Shown: one piece after another, positions 26,714-34,160 of the stretch
Layout of the letters: every line of letters begins with the position of its first letter
Numbering within the stretch: the first letter of the stretch is position 1
Assembly: GCA_963702555.1 (NCBI GenBank)
Contig: CAVPCW010000011.1
Location: 682,001-746,000 of the forward strand
Direction: 5' to 3'
Origin: CAMFLJ01 sp963702555
Lineage (GTDB): Bacteria; Actinomycetota; Acidimicrobiia; Acidimicrobiales; Acidimicrobilacustridaceae
Length of the DNA: 64,000 bases
Made by a program: the position numbers and the translations under genes
The notes under the pieces: model-generated
The model's input: only the letters and a program-made list of their open reading frames with translations
Told to the model about the DNA's origin: nothing
Database searches by the model: none

Positions 26714-27178
26714 ATGAAGCGCACGTCCGTCATCGCCACCACCGCCCTCGGTGCCACCCTCGCCCTCGGGGCCATCGGCATCGGCACCGCCGTGCTCCCC
26801 GCCGTCGCCGGTGCCCAGGGCACCGATGCCGCCCAGATCGCCGAGACCGGCACCACCACCGACGTGAAGGGCCACCCCCGCCTCCGGGAGCTGGCCCGGG
26901 AGGAGTTCAAGCTGGCGGCCGACACCATCGGCATCCCGGCCAAGGAGCTCCGTCAGGACGTGAAGGGCGGCCAGTCGATCTCCGAGGTCGCCGAGGCCAA
27001 CGGCGTCGCCACCCAGACCGTCGTCGACGCCGTCGTGAACGACCTGTCCGCCAAGCTCGACAAGGCCGTCGCCGACGGGAAGATCAGCCAGGAGCGGGCC
27101 GACAAGGTGAAGGAGCGCCTGCCCGAGCGCATCACGAACCTGGTGAACCGTCACCGGGTCGCCGGCACCGGGAACTGA
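26714..27178 (+). CDS. Secreted helical protein
   Basis: A 154-residue protein with a clear signal peptide (KRTSVIATTALGATLALGAI, cleavage near AVAGAQG). The mature part is charged and helical: FKLAADTIGIPAKELRQDVK, then GGQSISEVAEANGVATQTVV, then LDKAVADGKISQERADKVKE. This LGI-x-x-x-EL / GxSI-x-E-x-A-x-x-x-GV pattern is common in uncharacterised secreted actinobacterial proteins. AGGAGATC precedes the ATG. A strong hairpin at 27218 ends the transcript. Confidence 0.75.
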   Translation: MKRTSVIATTALGATLALGAIGIGTAVLPAVAGAQGTDAAQIAETGTTTDVKGHPRLRELAREEFKLAADTIGIPAKELRQDVKGGQSISEVAEANGVATQTVVDAVVNDLSAKLDKAVADGKISQERADKVKERLPERITNLVNRHRVAGTGN

Positions 27179-27217
27179 CCCACGCGCCGGCGTCGCCCGG
27201 CACCGCTGCTCGATCGA

Positions 27218-27245
27218 AGGGCCCCGCCTCCCGAGGTGGGGCCCT
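27218..27245. terminator. Bidirectional terminator hairpin
   Basis: AGGGCCCCGCCT pairs with AGGTGGGGCCCT (one G-U) around a four-base loop, between convergent genes ending at 27178 and 27265. C-G-T-rich sequence without a long U-tract follows. Confidence 0.65.
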
Positions 27246-27264
27246 CGGTCGTGGTGGGCGCGGC

Positions 27265-27885
27265 TCAGCCCAGTGGGGAGCCGAAGATGACGTCGATGCA
27301 CTCGTCGAGCCGACGACGCACCTCGCTCATCGGGTACGCGCCGAACGACCAGCCCCGCAGGAGGTTGAACACCGCGGCCCACACGAGGGTCTCGATGGGC
27401 TCGATCCAGCGGTCGTCGACGCCTTCGAGGGCGTCGCGCACCACGGAGCTTGTGGTGCCGGTGAAGGTCTCGAGCCGCGCCGCCACCTCGGGGTCGTCGG
27501 ACGACTGGAGCGCGATCAGCAGCCCGAAGAAACGGGGGCTGCGCTCGAAGCCCTTCAGGGCCACGCCGAGTGTTCGGCGCAGACGGACGACCGGGTCGGA
27601 CTCGGCCGAGCGGATCGAGCGCTCGTAGCTCTGCTCGAAGGTCTGCACCCAGCGAATGAGCGCCGTGGCGAACAGCTGCTCCTTCGACGGGAAGTACCGG
27701 TAGAGCGTGCCCAGCGCGACCTCGGCCCGGTCGGCCACGAGGCGCATGTGGATCTTGTCGTAGTCGTCGGTGGCCAGCAGCTCGACGGCGGTCTCCACGA
27801 TGCGGTCGCGGCGGGCGCGCTGCGAGGCCGGCAGGTCGTCGACCGCGGGGGCCTCTCGTCTGGCGTCGGGGATCTGGCGGGCCAT
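27265..27885 (-). CDS. TetR family transcriptional regulator
   Basis: A 206-residue regulator with a normal N-terminal helix-turn-helix: RDRIVETAVELLATDDYDKI, then ALGTLYRYFPSKEQLFATAL. The C-terminal ligand domain (about 80-206) resembles the KstR-like group, with PRFFGLLIALQSSDDPEVAA. It probably represses a neighbouring catabolic gene; the divergent SnoaL-like gene at 27996 (110 bases away) is the obvious first target. Confidence 0.85.
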   Translation of the reverse strand: MARQIPDARREAPAVDDLPASQRARRDRIVETAVELLATDDYDKIHMRLVADRAEVALGTLYRYFPSKEQLFATALIRWVQTFEQSYERSIRSAESDPVVRLRRTLGVALKGFERSPRFFGLLIALQSSDDPEVAARLETFTGTTSSVVRDALEGVDDRWIEPIETLVWAAVFNLLRGWSFGAYPMSEVRRRLDECIDVIFGSPLG

Positions 27886-27995
27886 GGCGCCACGATCCTG
27901 GCACCCTCGGGCCGGTCCCCGGGGGACTGTGGCCCGGTGTCCCCTACGGTGTCGGCACGGGCGTGGCCGGGGGGCCGGCCGGAAGGGGGACCGAC

Positions 27996-28538
27996 ATGCC
28001 GGTCATCGATCAGCGCAGGACGTGGACCAAGGTCGAGGAGCGCCTGGCCACCGAGACCGACCCTCAGCTGCGGCGCAACCTCGAGCTGCTGCTCCAGCAC
28101 ATGAAGGCCGAGGCGTCGCTCGACATGGAGTCGCTCATGGCCACCGTGTCGGAGGACGCGCTCTACCAGAACTTCGCGCCGACCGGTCAGTACGACCTGG
28201 TGGGCAAGGCCGCCGTGCAGAAGTTCTACGAGGACTTCGCCGCGTCGGGCGCCCACAAGCTGCACCTCGACATCGACCGCCTCGTCGTCGACCGGCACTG
28301 CATCCTCACCGAGGGCGTCATGCGGATGGCCTACCCGGGGCGCACGCTGCAGGCCACCGGCATCGAGGTCGACGACCCGGACGCCTACTACCTGTTCGAG
28401 ACCCACATGGCGATCATCTGGCCGATCGGGCCCGACGGGCTGTTCATCGGCGAGGACTCCTACACCGGCGCCAACGGCTTCGACGGCATCGCCGACCGCA
28501 AGATCCCCCTCTCGGAGATCCTCGAGTACCAGCCGTAG
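27996..28538 (+). CDS. SnoaL/NTF2-like family protein
   Basis: A 180-residue protein of the cystatin-like NTF2 fold. It has a helical start LEERLATETDPQLRRN-like, then ASLDMESLMATVSEDALYQN, VGKAAVQKFYEDFAAS and strand-rich DRLVVDRHCILTEGVMRMAY, ending with IFAIIWPIG-like strands. Members are isomerases, dehydratases or ligand binders. AAGGGGGACC precedes the ATG at 27996. It is divergent from the TetR gene, which may control it. Confidence 0.65.
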   Translation: MPVIDQRRTWTKVEERLATETDPQLRRNLELLLQHMKAEASLDMESLMATVSEDALYQNFAPTGQYDLVGKAAVQKFYEDFAASGAHKLHLDIDRLVVDRHCILTEGVMRMAYPGRTLQATGIEVDDPDAYYLFETHMAIIWPIGPDGLFIGEDSYTGANGFDGIADRKIPLSEILEYQP

Positions 28539-28646
28539 GGCTCAGCGCCAGCGGTCGGCGAGCTCGACGGTGCGCCGCGCCGAGCGCGGCACGGCCTCCT
28601 CGCCGACCATCGGGGGGTGGCCGGGATTCCCCGTGAGGTCCTCGGG

Positions 28647-30503
28647 TCAGGCCCGCCGGAGCTGGGAGAGGTCGCGCACCGCACCGCGGGCGGCGGAGGT
28701 GGTCATCGCCGCGTAGGCCTGCAACGCCACCGAGATCTGACGGTCGCGCTCGACGGGCGTGTAGGCGTCGGCGCCCCGCTCGAGCTCCTGCTCGCGGCGG
28801 TGGGCCAGCTCCTCGTCGGAGACGTCGAGGTGGATGGTGCGGGCGGGGATGTCGATGACGATCGGGTCGCCGTCGCGCACCAGGCCGATGAGGCCGCCCT
28901 CGGCCGCCTCGGGCGAGACGTGGCCGATCGAGAGGCCCGAGGTGCCGCCGGAGAAGCGGCCGTCGGTGAGCAGGGCACAGGCCTTCCCGAGGCCCCGGCT
29001 CTTGATGTACGAGGTCGGGTAGAGCATCTCCTGCATCCCGGGGCCGCCCTTGGGGCCCTCGTAGCGGATCACCACGACATCGCCTTCGACGATCTCGTCG
29101 CCGAGGATGGCGTCGACCGCTGCGTCCTGGCTCTCGTAGACCTTGGCAGGGCCGGTGAAGCGGAAGATGTCCTCGCTCACGCCGGCCGTCTTCACGATGC
29201 AGCCGTCGAGGGCGACGTTGCCGTAGAGCACGGCCAGGCCGCCCTCCTTGGTGTAGGCGTGCTCGACGGAGCGGATGCAGCCGTGCTCGCGATCGTCGTC
29301 GAGGGACGGCCAGCGGGTGGCCTGGCTGAACGCCACCTGGGTGGGGATGCCGGCGGGACCGGCGAGCCAGAAGTGGCGGGCCTCGTCGGTGCAGGTGTCT
29401 CGGGCGATGTCCCACTGATCGAGGGCGTCGCCGAGGGTGGCGGAGTGGACCGTCGGCAGGCTGGCGTCGATGAGGCCGGCCCGGTCGAGCTCGCCGAGGA
29501 TGGCGGGGATGCCGCCGGCCCGGTGGACGTCCTCGACGTGGTACAGCTCGGTGGCGGGAGCGACCTTGCAGATGTTCGGCACCCGGCGGCTCAGGGCGTC
29601 GATGTCGGCCATCGTGAAGTCGATGCCGCCTTCGAGGGCCGCGGCGAGGATGTGCAGCACGGTGTTGGTGCTGCCGCCCATGGCGATGTCGAGGGCCATG
29701 GCGTTGGTGAACGCGCCCTTGTCGGCGATGGCCCGCGGGAGGACGGACTCGTCGTCCTTCTCGTAGTAGCGCTGGGCGAGATCGACGGCGGTGCGACCGG
29801 CCTGGAGGAAGAGCCGCTCGCGGTCGGCGTGGGTGGCGAGGGTGGTGCCGTTGCCGGGCAGCGACAGCCCGAGCGCCTCGGTGAGGCAGTTCATCGAGTT
29901 GGCGGTGAACATGCCCGAGCACGAGCCGCAGGTGGGGCAGGCCGAGCGCTCGACCTGCTCGACGTCTTCGTCGCTCACCGCGGCGTCGCCGGCGGTGACC
30001 ATGGCGGAGATGAGGTCGACCTTGACCTCGTTGCCGGCGAGGCGGGTCTTGCCGGCCTCCATCGGGCCGCCGGACACGAACACGGCCGGGATGTTGAGCC
30101 GCATGGCGGCCATCAGCATGCCCGGGGTGATCTTGTCGCAGTTGGAGATGCAGACCAGGGCGTCGGCGCAGTGGGCGTTCACCATGTACTCGACCGAGTC
30201 GGCGATGAGATCGCGGCTGGGGAGGCTGTAGAGCATCCCGCCGTGGCCCATGGCGATGCCGTCGTCGACGGCGATGGTGTTGAACTCCTTGGCCACGCCG
30301 CCGACGGCCTCGATCTCACGGGCCACCAGCTGGCCCATGTCCTTCAGGTGCACGTGCCCGGGCACGAACTGGGTGAAGGAGTTGGCGATGGCGATGATCG
30401 GCTTGTCGAAGTCGCCATCGGTCATGCCCGTGGCACGCCACAGGGCGCGGGCTCCGGCCATGTTGCGGCCGTGGGTGGTGGTGCGGGATCGGTACGCCGG
30501 CAT
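28647..30503 (-). CDS. ilvD: Dihydroxy-acid dehydratase
   Basis: A 618-residue enzyme that converts 2,3-dihydroxy-3-methylbutanoate (or -pentanoate) to the 2-oxo acid in valine/isoleucine synthesis. The Fe-S and metal motifs CISNCDKITPGMLMA and CPTCGSCSGMFTANSMNCL are intact, as are AIANSFTQFVPGHVHL near the start, AMGGSTNTVLH and GRFSGGTSGLSIGH. The ATG at 30503 matches the family start; the longer frame is low complexity. It stands alone rather than in an ilv cluster. Confidence 0.95.
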   Translation of the reverse strand: MPAYRSRTTTHGRNMAGARALWRATGMTDGDFDKPIIAIANSFTQFVPGHVHLKDMGQLVAREIEAVGGVAKEFNTIAVDDGIAMGHGGMLYSLPSRDLIADSVEYMVNAHCADALVCISNCDKITPGMLMAAMRLNIPAVFVSGGPMEAGKTRLAGNEVKVDLISAMVTAGDAAVSDEDVEQVERSACPTCGSCSGMFTANSMNCLTEALGLSLPGNGTTLATHADRERLFLQAGRTAVDLAQRYYEKDDESVLPRAIADKGAFTNAMALDIAMGGSTNTVLHILAAALEGGIDFTMADIDALSRRVPNICKVAPATELYHVEDVHRAGGIPAILGELDRAGLIDASLPTVHSATLGDALDQWDIARDTCTDEARHFWLAGPAGIPTQVAFSQATRWPSLDDDREHGCIRSVEHAYTKEGGLAVLYGNVALDGCIVKTAGVSEDIFRFTGPAKVYESQDAAVDAILGDEIVEGDVVVIRYEGPKGGPGMQEMLYPTSYIKSRGLGKACALLTDGRFSGGTSGLSIGHVSPEAAEGGLIGLVRDGDPIVIDIPARTIHLDVSDEELAHRREQELERGADAYTPVERDRQISVALQAYAAMTTSAARGAVRDLSQLRRA

Positions 30504-30707
30504 GGCCGGAACGCTAACGCGGTCGCCGGGCGAATCGCCCCGCGGGCCGGGCGGGCCCGGCCGGAGGGTCATCGACCGGTCAGCCAGAAGGGGCCGCCGG
30601 ACCCATTGGCGAACGGCTGTGACTCATGGAGAGTGATGGATAGATCACTGCTCGTGGTCAAGCCCGCCGGCGGATGCGGCGGGTCTACCTGGACGGGAGA
30701 CCTCTCG

Positions 30708-31199
30708 ATGGACGAGCGACGGCAGCGACGGACGGGCGACCGGGGTGCGGCACTGGTGGAGTACGCAGTGCTCCTCGGCCTCGTCGCTGTGGTCTGCGTC
30801 GGCGGGCTGGCCGTGCTCGGCGGCCGGGCCGACGCCAAGATCAACGGGGCGCGTTCGGCCCTCACGAGCTCCACCACCTCCAGCACCAGCACCACCGTCG
30901 ACCGCTCCGAGGCCCAGAAGGCCGAGGACGAGAAGCGGGCGGAGGAGGAGAAGGCGGCGGCCGAGGACGAGAAGCGGGCCTCCGAGGACGACGAGAAGTC
31001 GGCCGAGGAGAAGAAGGCCGCCGAGCAGAAGCGGGCCGAGGAGGAGAAGCGGGCCTCCGGGGACGAGAAGAAGGACAGCTCCGACGACGCCGACGCGGAG
31101 AAGCGGGCGCAGCAGGAGAAGGCGGCCGAGCAGGAGAAGGACGCCGAGGCGGCCAAGAGGCTCGAGGCCGAGAAGGCCGCGGAGTCCGACCGCTCCTAG
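30708..31199 (+). CDS. Flp-type pilin 1 with long charged tail
   Basis: A 163-residue Flp/Fap prepilin-like protein. The leader RRQRRTGDRG is followed by AALVEYAVLLGLVAVVCVGG, with glutamate at position 5 after the predicted TadV-type cleavage (G before AALVEY). After a serine/threonine stretch the last 100 residues are a Lys/Glu/Ala-rich repeat (EEKAAAEDEKRASED and similar), probably a long helix or coiled coil. Typical Flp pilins are 50-80 residues, so the tail is an addition. GGACGGGAGACC precedes the ATG, as before pilin 4. The Tad assembly genes are not in the window. Confidence 0.8.
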   Translation: MDERRQRRTGDRGAALVEYAVLLGLVAVVCVGGLAVLGGRADAKINGARSALTSSTTSSTSTTVDRSEAQKAEDEKRAEEEKAAAEDEKRASEDDEKSAEEKKAAEQKRAEEEKRASGDEKKDSSDDADAEKRAQQEKAAEQEKDAEAAKRLEAEKAAESDRS

Positions 31200-31274
31200 T
31201 CCGTCTGAGGTAGGGCCGGAACACTCCGGTCGACCTATGGGCAAAGAGTGGTTGATGCCTCACTATGAGTGGTA

Positions 31275-31395
31275 GGTCATCGACGTGATGACCTGAGGAC
31301 GTGATGAACCGCCGGCTGTACATGGTCGCTTGGCCGGCGGGGAGCGAGCAGCGAACCCACCCTCGAGAGTTCGGCCGATCCACACGGATCGGCCG
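31275..31395 (+). promoter_or_regulatory. Pilin leader RNA, copy 1 (pseudoknot)
   Basis: A structured leader before pilin 2. Hairpin GGTCATC/GATGACC (31275-31293) is followed by GAGGACG (31295-31301). A main stem CCGCCGGC (31309-31316) pairs with GCCGGCGG (31333-31340) around a 16-base loop. In the loop GGTCGCT (31324-31330) can pair with AGCGAACC (31350-31357), one A bulged, giving a pseudoknot. A last 10-bp hairpin lies at 31372-31395. Outer hairpins differ in sequence between copies; the core is nearly invariant. I do not recognise a known riboswitch class. Confidence 0.7.
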
Positions 31396-31418
31396 GGAGC
31401 GAGTGGATGGAGATCCGA

Positions 31419-31730
31419 ATGCTGCGAGCCCGTCACGACCGTGGAGCCGGTGCCGTCGAGTACGCCATGCTCTTGGCCCTCGTCGCCCTGATCGCCATCG
31501 GAGGCTTGGCCTTCATGGGCTCCAGGGCGTCATCGAGCCTCAGCGCTTCCCAGTCGATGATCGGCGGGGCGACCTCTTCCACGAGCACGACGGCGGCCCC
31601 CACGACGACGACGACCCGTCCGGCAGGAGTCCCCAAGGATTGGCCGGCCGACAAGCCGGTTCCTCCGATGCCGGACAACTGTCGTCAGCCGAAGCTCGAG
31701 GACAACGGGCGCTGGAACTGCCAGCGGTGA
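31419..31730 (+). CDS. Flp-type pilin 2
   Basis: A 103-residue prepilin-like protein. ATG 31419 is preferred over 31407 because GGAG lies 6 bases before it and the short basic leader LRARHDRG then matches the other copies. AGAVEYAMLLALVALIAIGG is the hydrophobic pilin helix with Glu+5. A threonine/proline linker (STTAAPTTTTTRPAG) leads to a tail with two cysteines spaced C-X12-C (NCRQPKLEDNGRWNCQR), possibly a disulphide loop displayed outside. The structured leader lies upstream. Confidence 0.8.
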   Translation: MLRARHDRGAGAVEYAMLLALVALIAIGGLAFMGSRASSSLSASQSMIGGATSSTSTTAAPTTTTTRPAGVPKDWPADKPVPPMPDNCRQPKLEDNGRWNCQR

Positions 31731-31823
31731 GGCCAGCCACTCCTCATGGTCCATTTGGCGCATTCGGTGGTCTCTCCGGTGGGTTTCCCTCACGAACGTC
31801 GGTCGCCTGCCGACGATCGTCGT

Positions 31824-31942
31824 GCACCACGGGACCGTGGTGCTGAGGACGTGATGATCCGCCGGCTGTACATGGTCGCTTGGCCGGCGGGGAGCGAGTA
31901 GCGAACCCCTCCTCTGTCGAACGTCGGGAACAGCTCCCGGCG
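31824..31942 (+). promoter_or_regulatory. Pilin leader RNA, copy 2 (pseudoknot)
   Basis: The same architecture before pilin 3. Hairpin GCACCAC/GTGGTGC (31824-31843) is followed by GAGGACG (31845-31851). Main stem CCGCCGGC (31859-31866) pairs with GCCGGCGG (31883-31890), and the loop sequence is identical to copy 1. AGCGAACC (31900-31907) can form the pseudoknot. The last hairpin is at 31922-31942. The first and last hairpins have entirely different bases from copy 1 but the same position and pairing. Confidence 0.7.
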
Positions 31943-31960
31943 ACAGCCTGGAGGTCCCCG

Positions 31961-32314
31961 ATGCGAGCACGTCACCACGATGACCGCGGTGCAACCCTGA
32001 TCGAGTACGCCTTCCTGTTGTGCCTGATCGGGTTCATCAGCCTCTCGGGGCTGAGTCTGTTGGCTCGGCAGGTCGACGCGAGCTTCACCCGGGTCAGCAC
32101 GGAGATCGGCGGCGCGAGCGGGACTCCCACCGCCTCCACCACCGTCGCTCCGACAACGACCACGACCCGGCCGTCGACGACCACCACGACCCGGTGCCGA
32201 CGACCACCACGACGACCCGGGCCAACAGGTGCCGCAAAGGCGACAACGGCGACAGCAACTGCGGCGACGGCCGGGACTGAGACCCTCTGCCGAGAGGCGC
32301 CCCCCGGGCGGTGA
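31961..32314 (+). CDS. Flp-type pilin 3, tail probably frameshifted
   Basis: Reads as 117 residues from ATG 31961, with TGGAGG eight bases upstream. RGATLIEYAFLLCLIGFISL is the pilin helix with Glu+5. A threonine/proline linker follows. At about 32186-32193 (a run of C after GAC) the frame appears to lose one base: the actual frame gives an arginine/proline tail. The neighbouring frame gives PVPTTTTTTRANRCRKGDNG and a second cysteine, ending at 32280, which matches the Cys-pair tails of pilins 2 and 4. The likely original length is about 107 residues. Confidence 0.7.
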   Translation: MRARHHDDRGATLIEYAFLLCLIGFISLSGLSLLARQVDASFTRVSTEIGGASGTPTASTTVAPTTTTTRPSTTTTTRCRRPPRRPGPTGAAKATTATATAATAGTETLCREAPPGR

Positions 32315-32376
32315 CCCGGTGGTAACGAGTCGAACGGCCCATTGGCATCACCACGCTCGGTGGTGCAGATTGTCCA

Positions 32377-32505
32377 CGCGCCGTCACCGACGGCGCGGAG
32401 GACGCATCGATCCGCCGGCTGCACCTGGTCGCTTGGCCGGCGGGGAGCGAGTAGCGAACCCGACCTCGGATGGTGAGTGTTCCCGACGGCCCCCGGCCGT
32501 TCGGG
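32377..32505 (+). promoter_or_regulatory. Pilin leader RNA, copy 3 (pseudoknot)
   Basis: Third copy, before pilin 4. Hairpin CGCGCCGTC/GACGGCGCG (32377-32397) is directly followed by GAGGACG (32398-32404). Main stem CCGCCGGC (32412-32419) pairs with GCCGGCGG (32436-32443); two loop bases differ (TGCACC for TGTACA) outside the pairing segment. AGCGAACC (32453-32460) can form the pseudoknot, and a last hairpin lies at 32482-32505. Core length and spacing are as in copies 1 and 2. Confidence 0.7.
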
Positions 32506-32530
32506 TTCCGAGTGGACGGGAGACCATTCG

Positions 32531-32722
32531 ATGCGTTTTCGACTTCGCCGTGTGCTGGGTGACGTCGGGGCGGCGGCGGTGGAGTACGCCGTGCTCCTCG
32601 CCCTCATCGCGATCGTGTGCGTGGGCGCGCTCACCGTCGTGGGCAAGCGGGCCGACGCCAAGCTGAAGGACGACAAGATCAGCACGGCGCTGACCGGCTC
32701 GACCACCACCGTCGTCGTGTGA
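32531..32722 (+). CDS. Flp-type pilin 4, tail probably frameshifted
   Basis: Reads as 63 residues from ATG 32531. AAAVEYAVLLALIAIVCVGA is the pilin helix with Glu+5; ADAKLKDDKISTALTGS follows. The frame stops in a repetitive tract at 32720. The +1 frame continues to 32822 as an Asp/Glu-rich stretch and SPPTTQCQKKNKKDCKGGG, again a Cys-pair tail (C-X7-C). Either the short form is real (63 residues is a normal Flp length) or one base is wrong in the tract. GACGGGAGACC precedes the ATG. Confidence 0.7.
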   Translation: MRFRLRRVLGDVGAAAVEYAVLLALIAIVCVGALTVVGKRADAKLKDDKISTALTGSTTTVVV

Positions 32723-32852
32723 CGACGACGACGACGAGGACGAGGACGAGGACGAGGACGACTCTCCTCCGACGACCCAGTGTCAGAAGAAGAACAAGAA
32801 GGACTGCAAGGGCGGCGGCTGACCCGGTGAGCGGTGGCGGTGTCTCGGGCGC

Positions 32853-34160
32853 TCAGCCCGAGACGCCGCACCACTCGTCGAGGTTGCGGTGCAGGTTGAT
32901 CACCCGGCACTCCTCGGCCGACAGCGCGAGGTGGGTGAGGCCGGGCTGGTGCAGGCCCCGCTGAGCCGTCTTCATGATGCCGACGTCCTGGTTCATCACG
33001 AACCCGAAGTCGGTGTCGCCCGGGACCTCGGCGGTGAAGGGCTGGCTGCGCGGCGCGTCCGGGGCCACGCGGGTGAACGACATCATCACGAACTGGCACT
33101 CGTCCGGCGTGAGGCCGGGCCGTGACGACAGCACGGAGAACATGTCGGGCATGACCAGCACGGTGGCGTTCGGGAACAGGTTGTACTGCGACATGGCGGT
33201 GAGTCGGACGTTGTCGTACATCGAGATGTCGACGCCCTTCTCCGCGTAGTGCGCCACCAGGCCCTGGGCGATGACGTCCTGGACGGTCTGGCCCTCGGGG
33301 ATCTCCGGCATCGGCGTGCCGGGCTCGACGCCGAGGCGCTGGCCCATGTTGTTCATCCACGTGTCCCACACGGTCTCGTTCGGGACGTTGCGCCCGAGGC
33401 GGGGTGAGGGCACGCCGTAGTTCTGGTACGAGACGCCGTGGCGGTGCCACAGCTTCTGGGGGGCGTCGACGTCGTCGATGTGGCCCAACATCTCCCGGTG
33501 GATTCCCTGGATGTGGTACGTCTCCGAGAAGCCCTCGGCGACGACCTTCCAGTTGGCGGGCATGGGCGAGATCACCTGCGCGTTGCAGCGGTAGTCGTCC
33601 ATCGGCGCCCACGAGAGGTCGTCGGGGATGCCCTCGAGCCACTCGTCGAGCCCCATGGCGTCCATGTCGAGGTTCACGAACACGATGCGGCCGAAGGTGT
33701 CGACCTGGGCCGGCAACAGGGCGAACTCGTCGTTGTCGATCTTGCCGAAGCCCTTGCGGTTCGGGACCTGGCTGAGCCGGCCCTCGGTGGTCCACGCCCA
33801 GCGGTGGTACGGGCAGCGCAGCTCGGCGAGGCCGGAGCCGGTGCCCTCGCAGATGGCGTTGCCACGGTGGCGGCAGGCGTTCTGGAAGGCCCGCAGCTCG
33901 CCGTCGTCGCCCCGCACGATGAGGATCGAGAGCCAGCCGCAGCGGTACTCGTAGAAGTCGCCGGGCTCGGCCACGTGGTCGACCGAGCAGGCGATCTGCC
34001 ACGCGTGGGGCCACACCTTGTCGGCCTCGATGGCCGCCCACTGCGGGGAGATGTAGCGATCGACCGGCACGAGGGTGGGCCCGCTGCGGTCGAGGCCCGA
34101 GGCCGTGATGGCCAGACCCTCGATGCTCTCGGTCTGGTTCGGGTCGTCGAGGAGGGTCAT
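32853..34160 (-). CDS. Rieske aromatic-ring-hydroxylating oxygenase, alpha subunit
   Basis: A 435-residue oxygenase. The Rieske 2Fe-2S motif is CRHRGNAICEGTGSG...CPYHRW (CxH and CxxH both present). The mononuclear iron site lies in ANWKVVAEGFSETYHIQGIH, with two histidines. The rest is the catalytic C-terminal domain ending CRVINLHRNLDEW. Such enzymes hydroxylate or demethylate aromatic, carnitine-like or steroid substrates and need a reductase, which is not adjacent. The start overlaps the stop of the upstream hydrolase gene by four bases (ATGA), so the two are coupled. Confidence 0.85.
   Translation of the reverse strand: MTLLDDPNQTESIEGLAITASGLDRSGPTLVPVDRYISPQWAAIEADKVWPHAWQIACSVDHVAEPGDFYEYRCGWLSILIVRGDDGELRAFQNACRHRGNAICEGTGSGLAELRCPYHRWAWTTEGRLSQVPNRKGFGKIDNDEFALLPAQVDTFGRIVFVNLDMDAMGLDEWLEGIPDDLSWAPMDDYRCNAQVISPMPANWKVVAEGFSETYHIQGIHREMLGHIDDVDAPQKLWHRHGVSYQNYGVPSPRLGRNVPNETVWDTWMNNMGQRLGVEPGTPMPEIPEGQTVQDVIAQGLVAHYAEKGVDISMYDNVRLTAMSQYNLFPNATVLVMPDMFSVLSSRPGLTPDECQFVMMSFTRVAPDAPRSQPFTAEVPGDTDFGFVMNQDVGIMKTAQRGLHQPGLTHLALSAEECRVINLHRNLDEWCGVSG

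Noticed and set aside
28542..28610. A 22-codon minus-strand frame (VGEEAVPRSARRTVELADRW)
   Set aside because: It looks like the end of a degraded gene between the SnoaL-like gene and ilvD, but is too short to assign and has no clear ribosome site.
30581..30707. A fourth leader RNA before pilin 1
   Set aside because: There is a CCCGCC/GGCGGG hairpin and the same GGACGGGAGACC before the ATG, but the invariant stem, loop and AGCGAACC are absent.
30900..31190. Lys/Glu/Ala-rich tract as a non-coding repeat array
   Set aside because: Codons vary while the residue pattern is kept and it is in frame with the pilin start, so it is coding.
31275..31357. The pilin leader as a c-di-GMP-I riboswitch
   Set aside because: The position before pilin genes and the GGACG after a hairpin are suggestive, but the GGGCAAA entry, GCAAAGCC and receptor bases are missing.
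32719..32763. GAC/GAG triplet tract as a microsatellite or CRISPR-like repeat
   Set aside because: It is a short coding-type acidic tract at the end of pilin 4; no spacers and no repeat longer than 6 bases.
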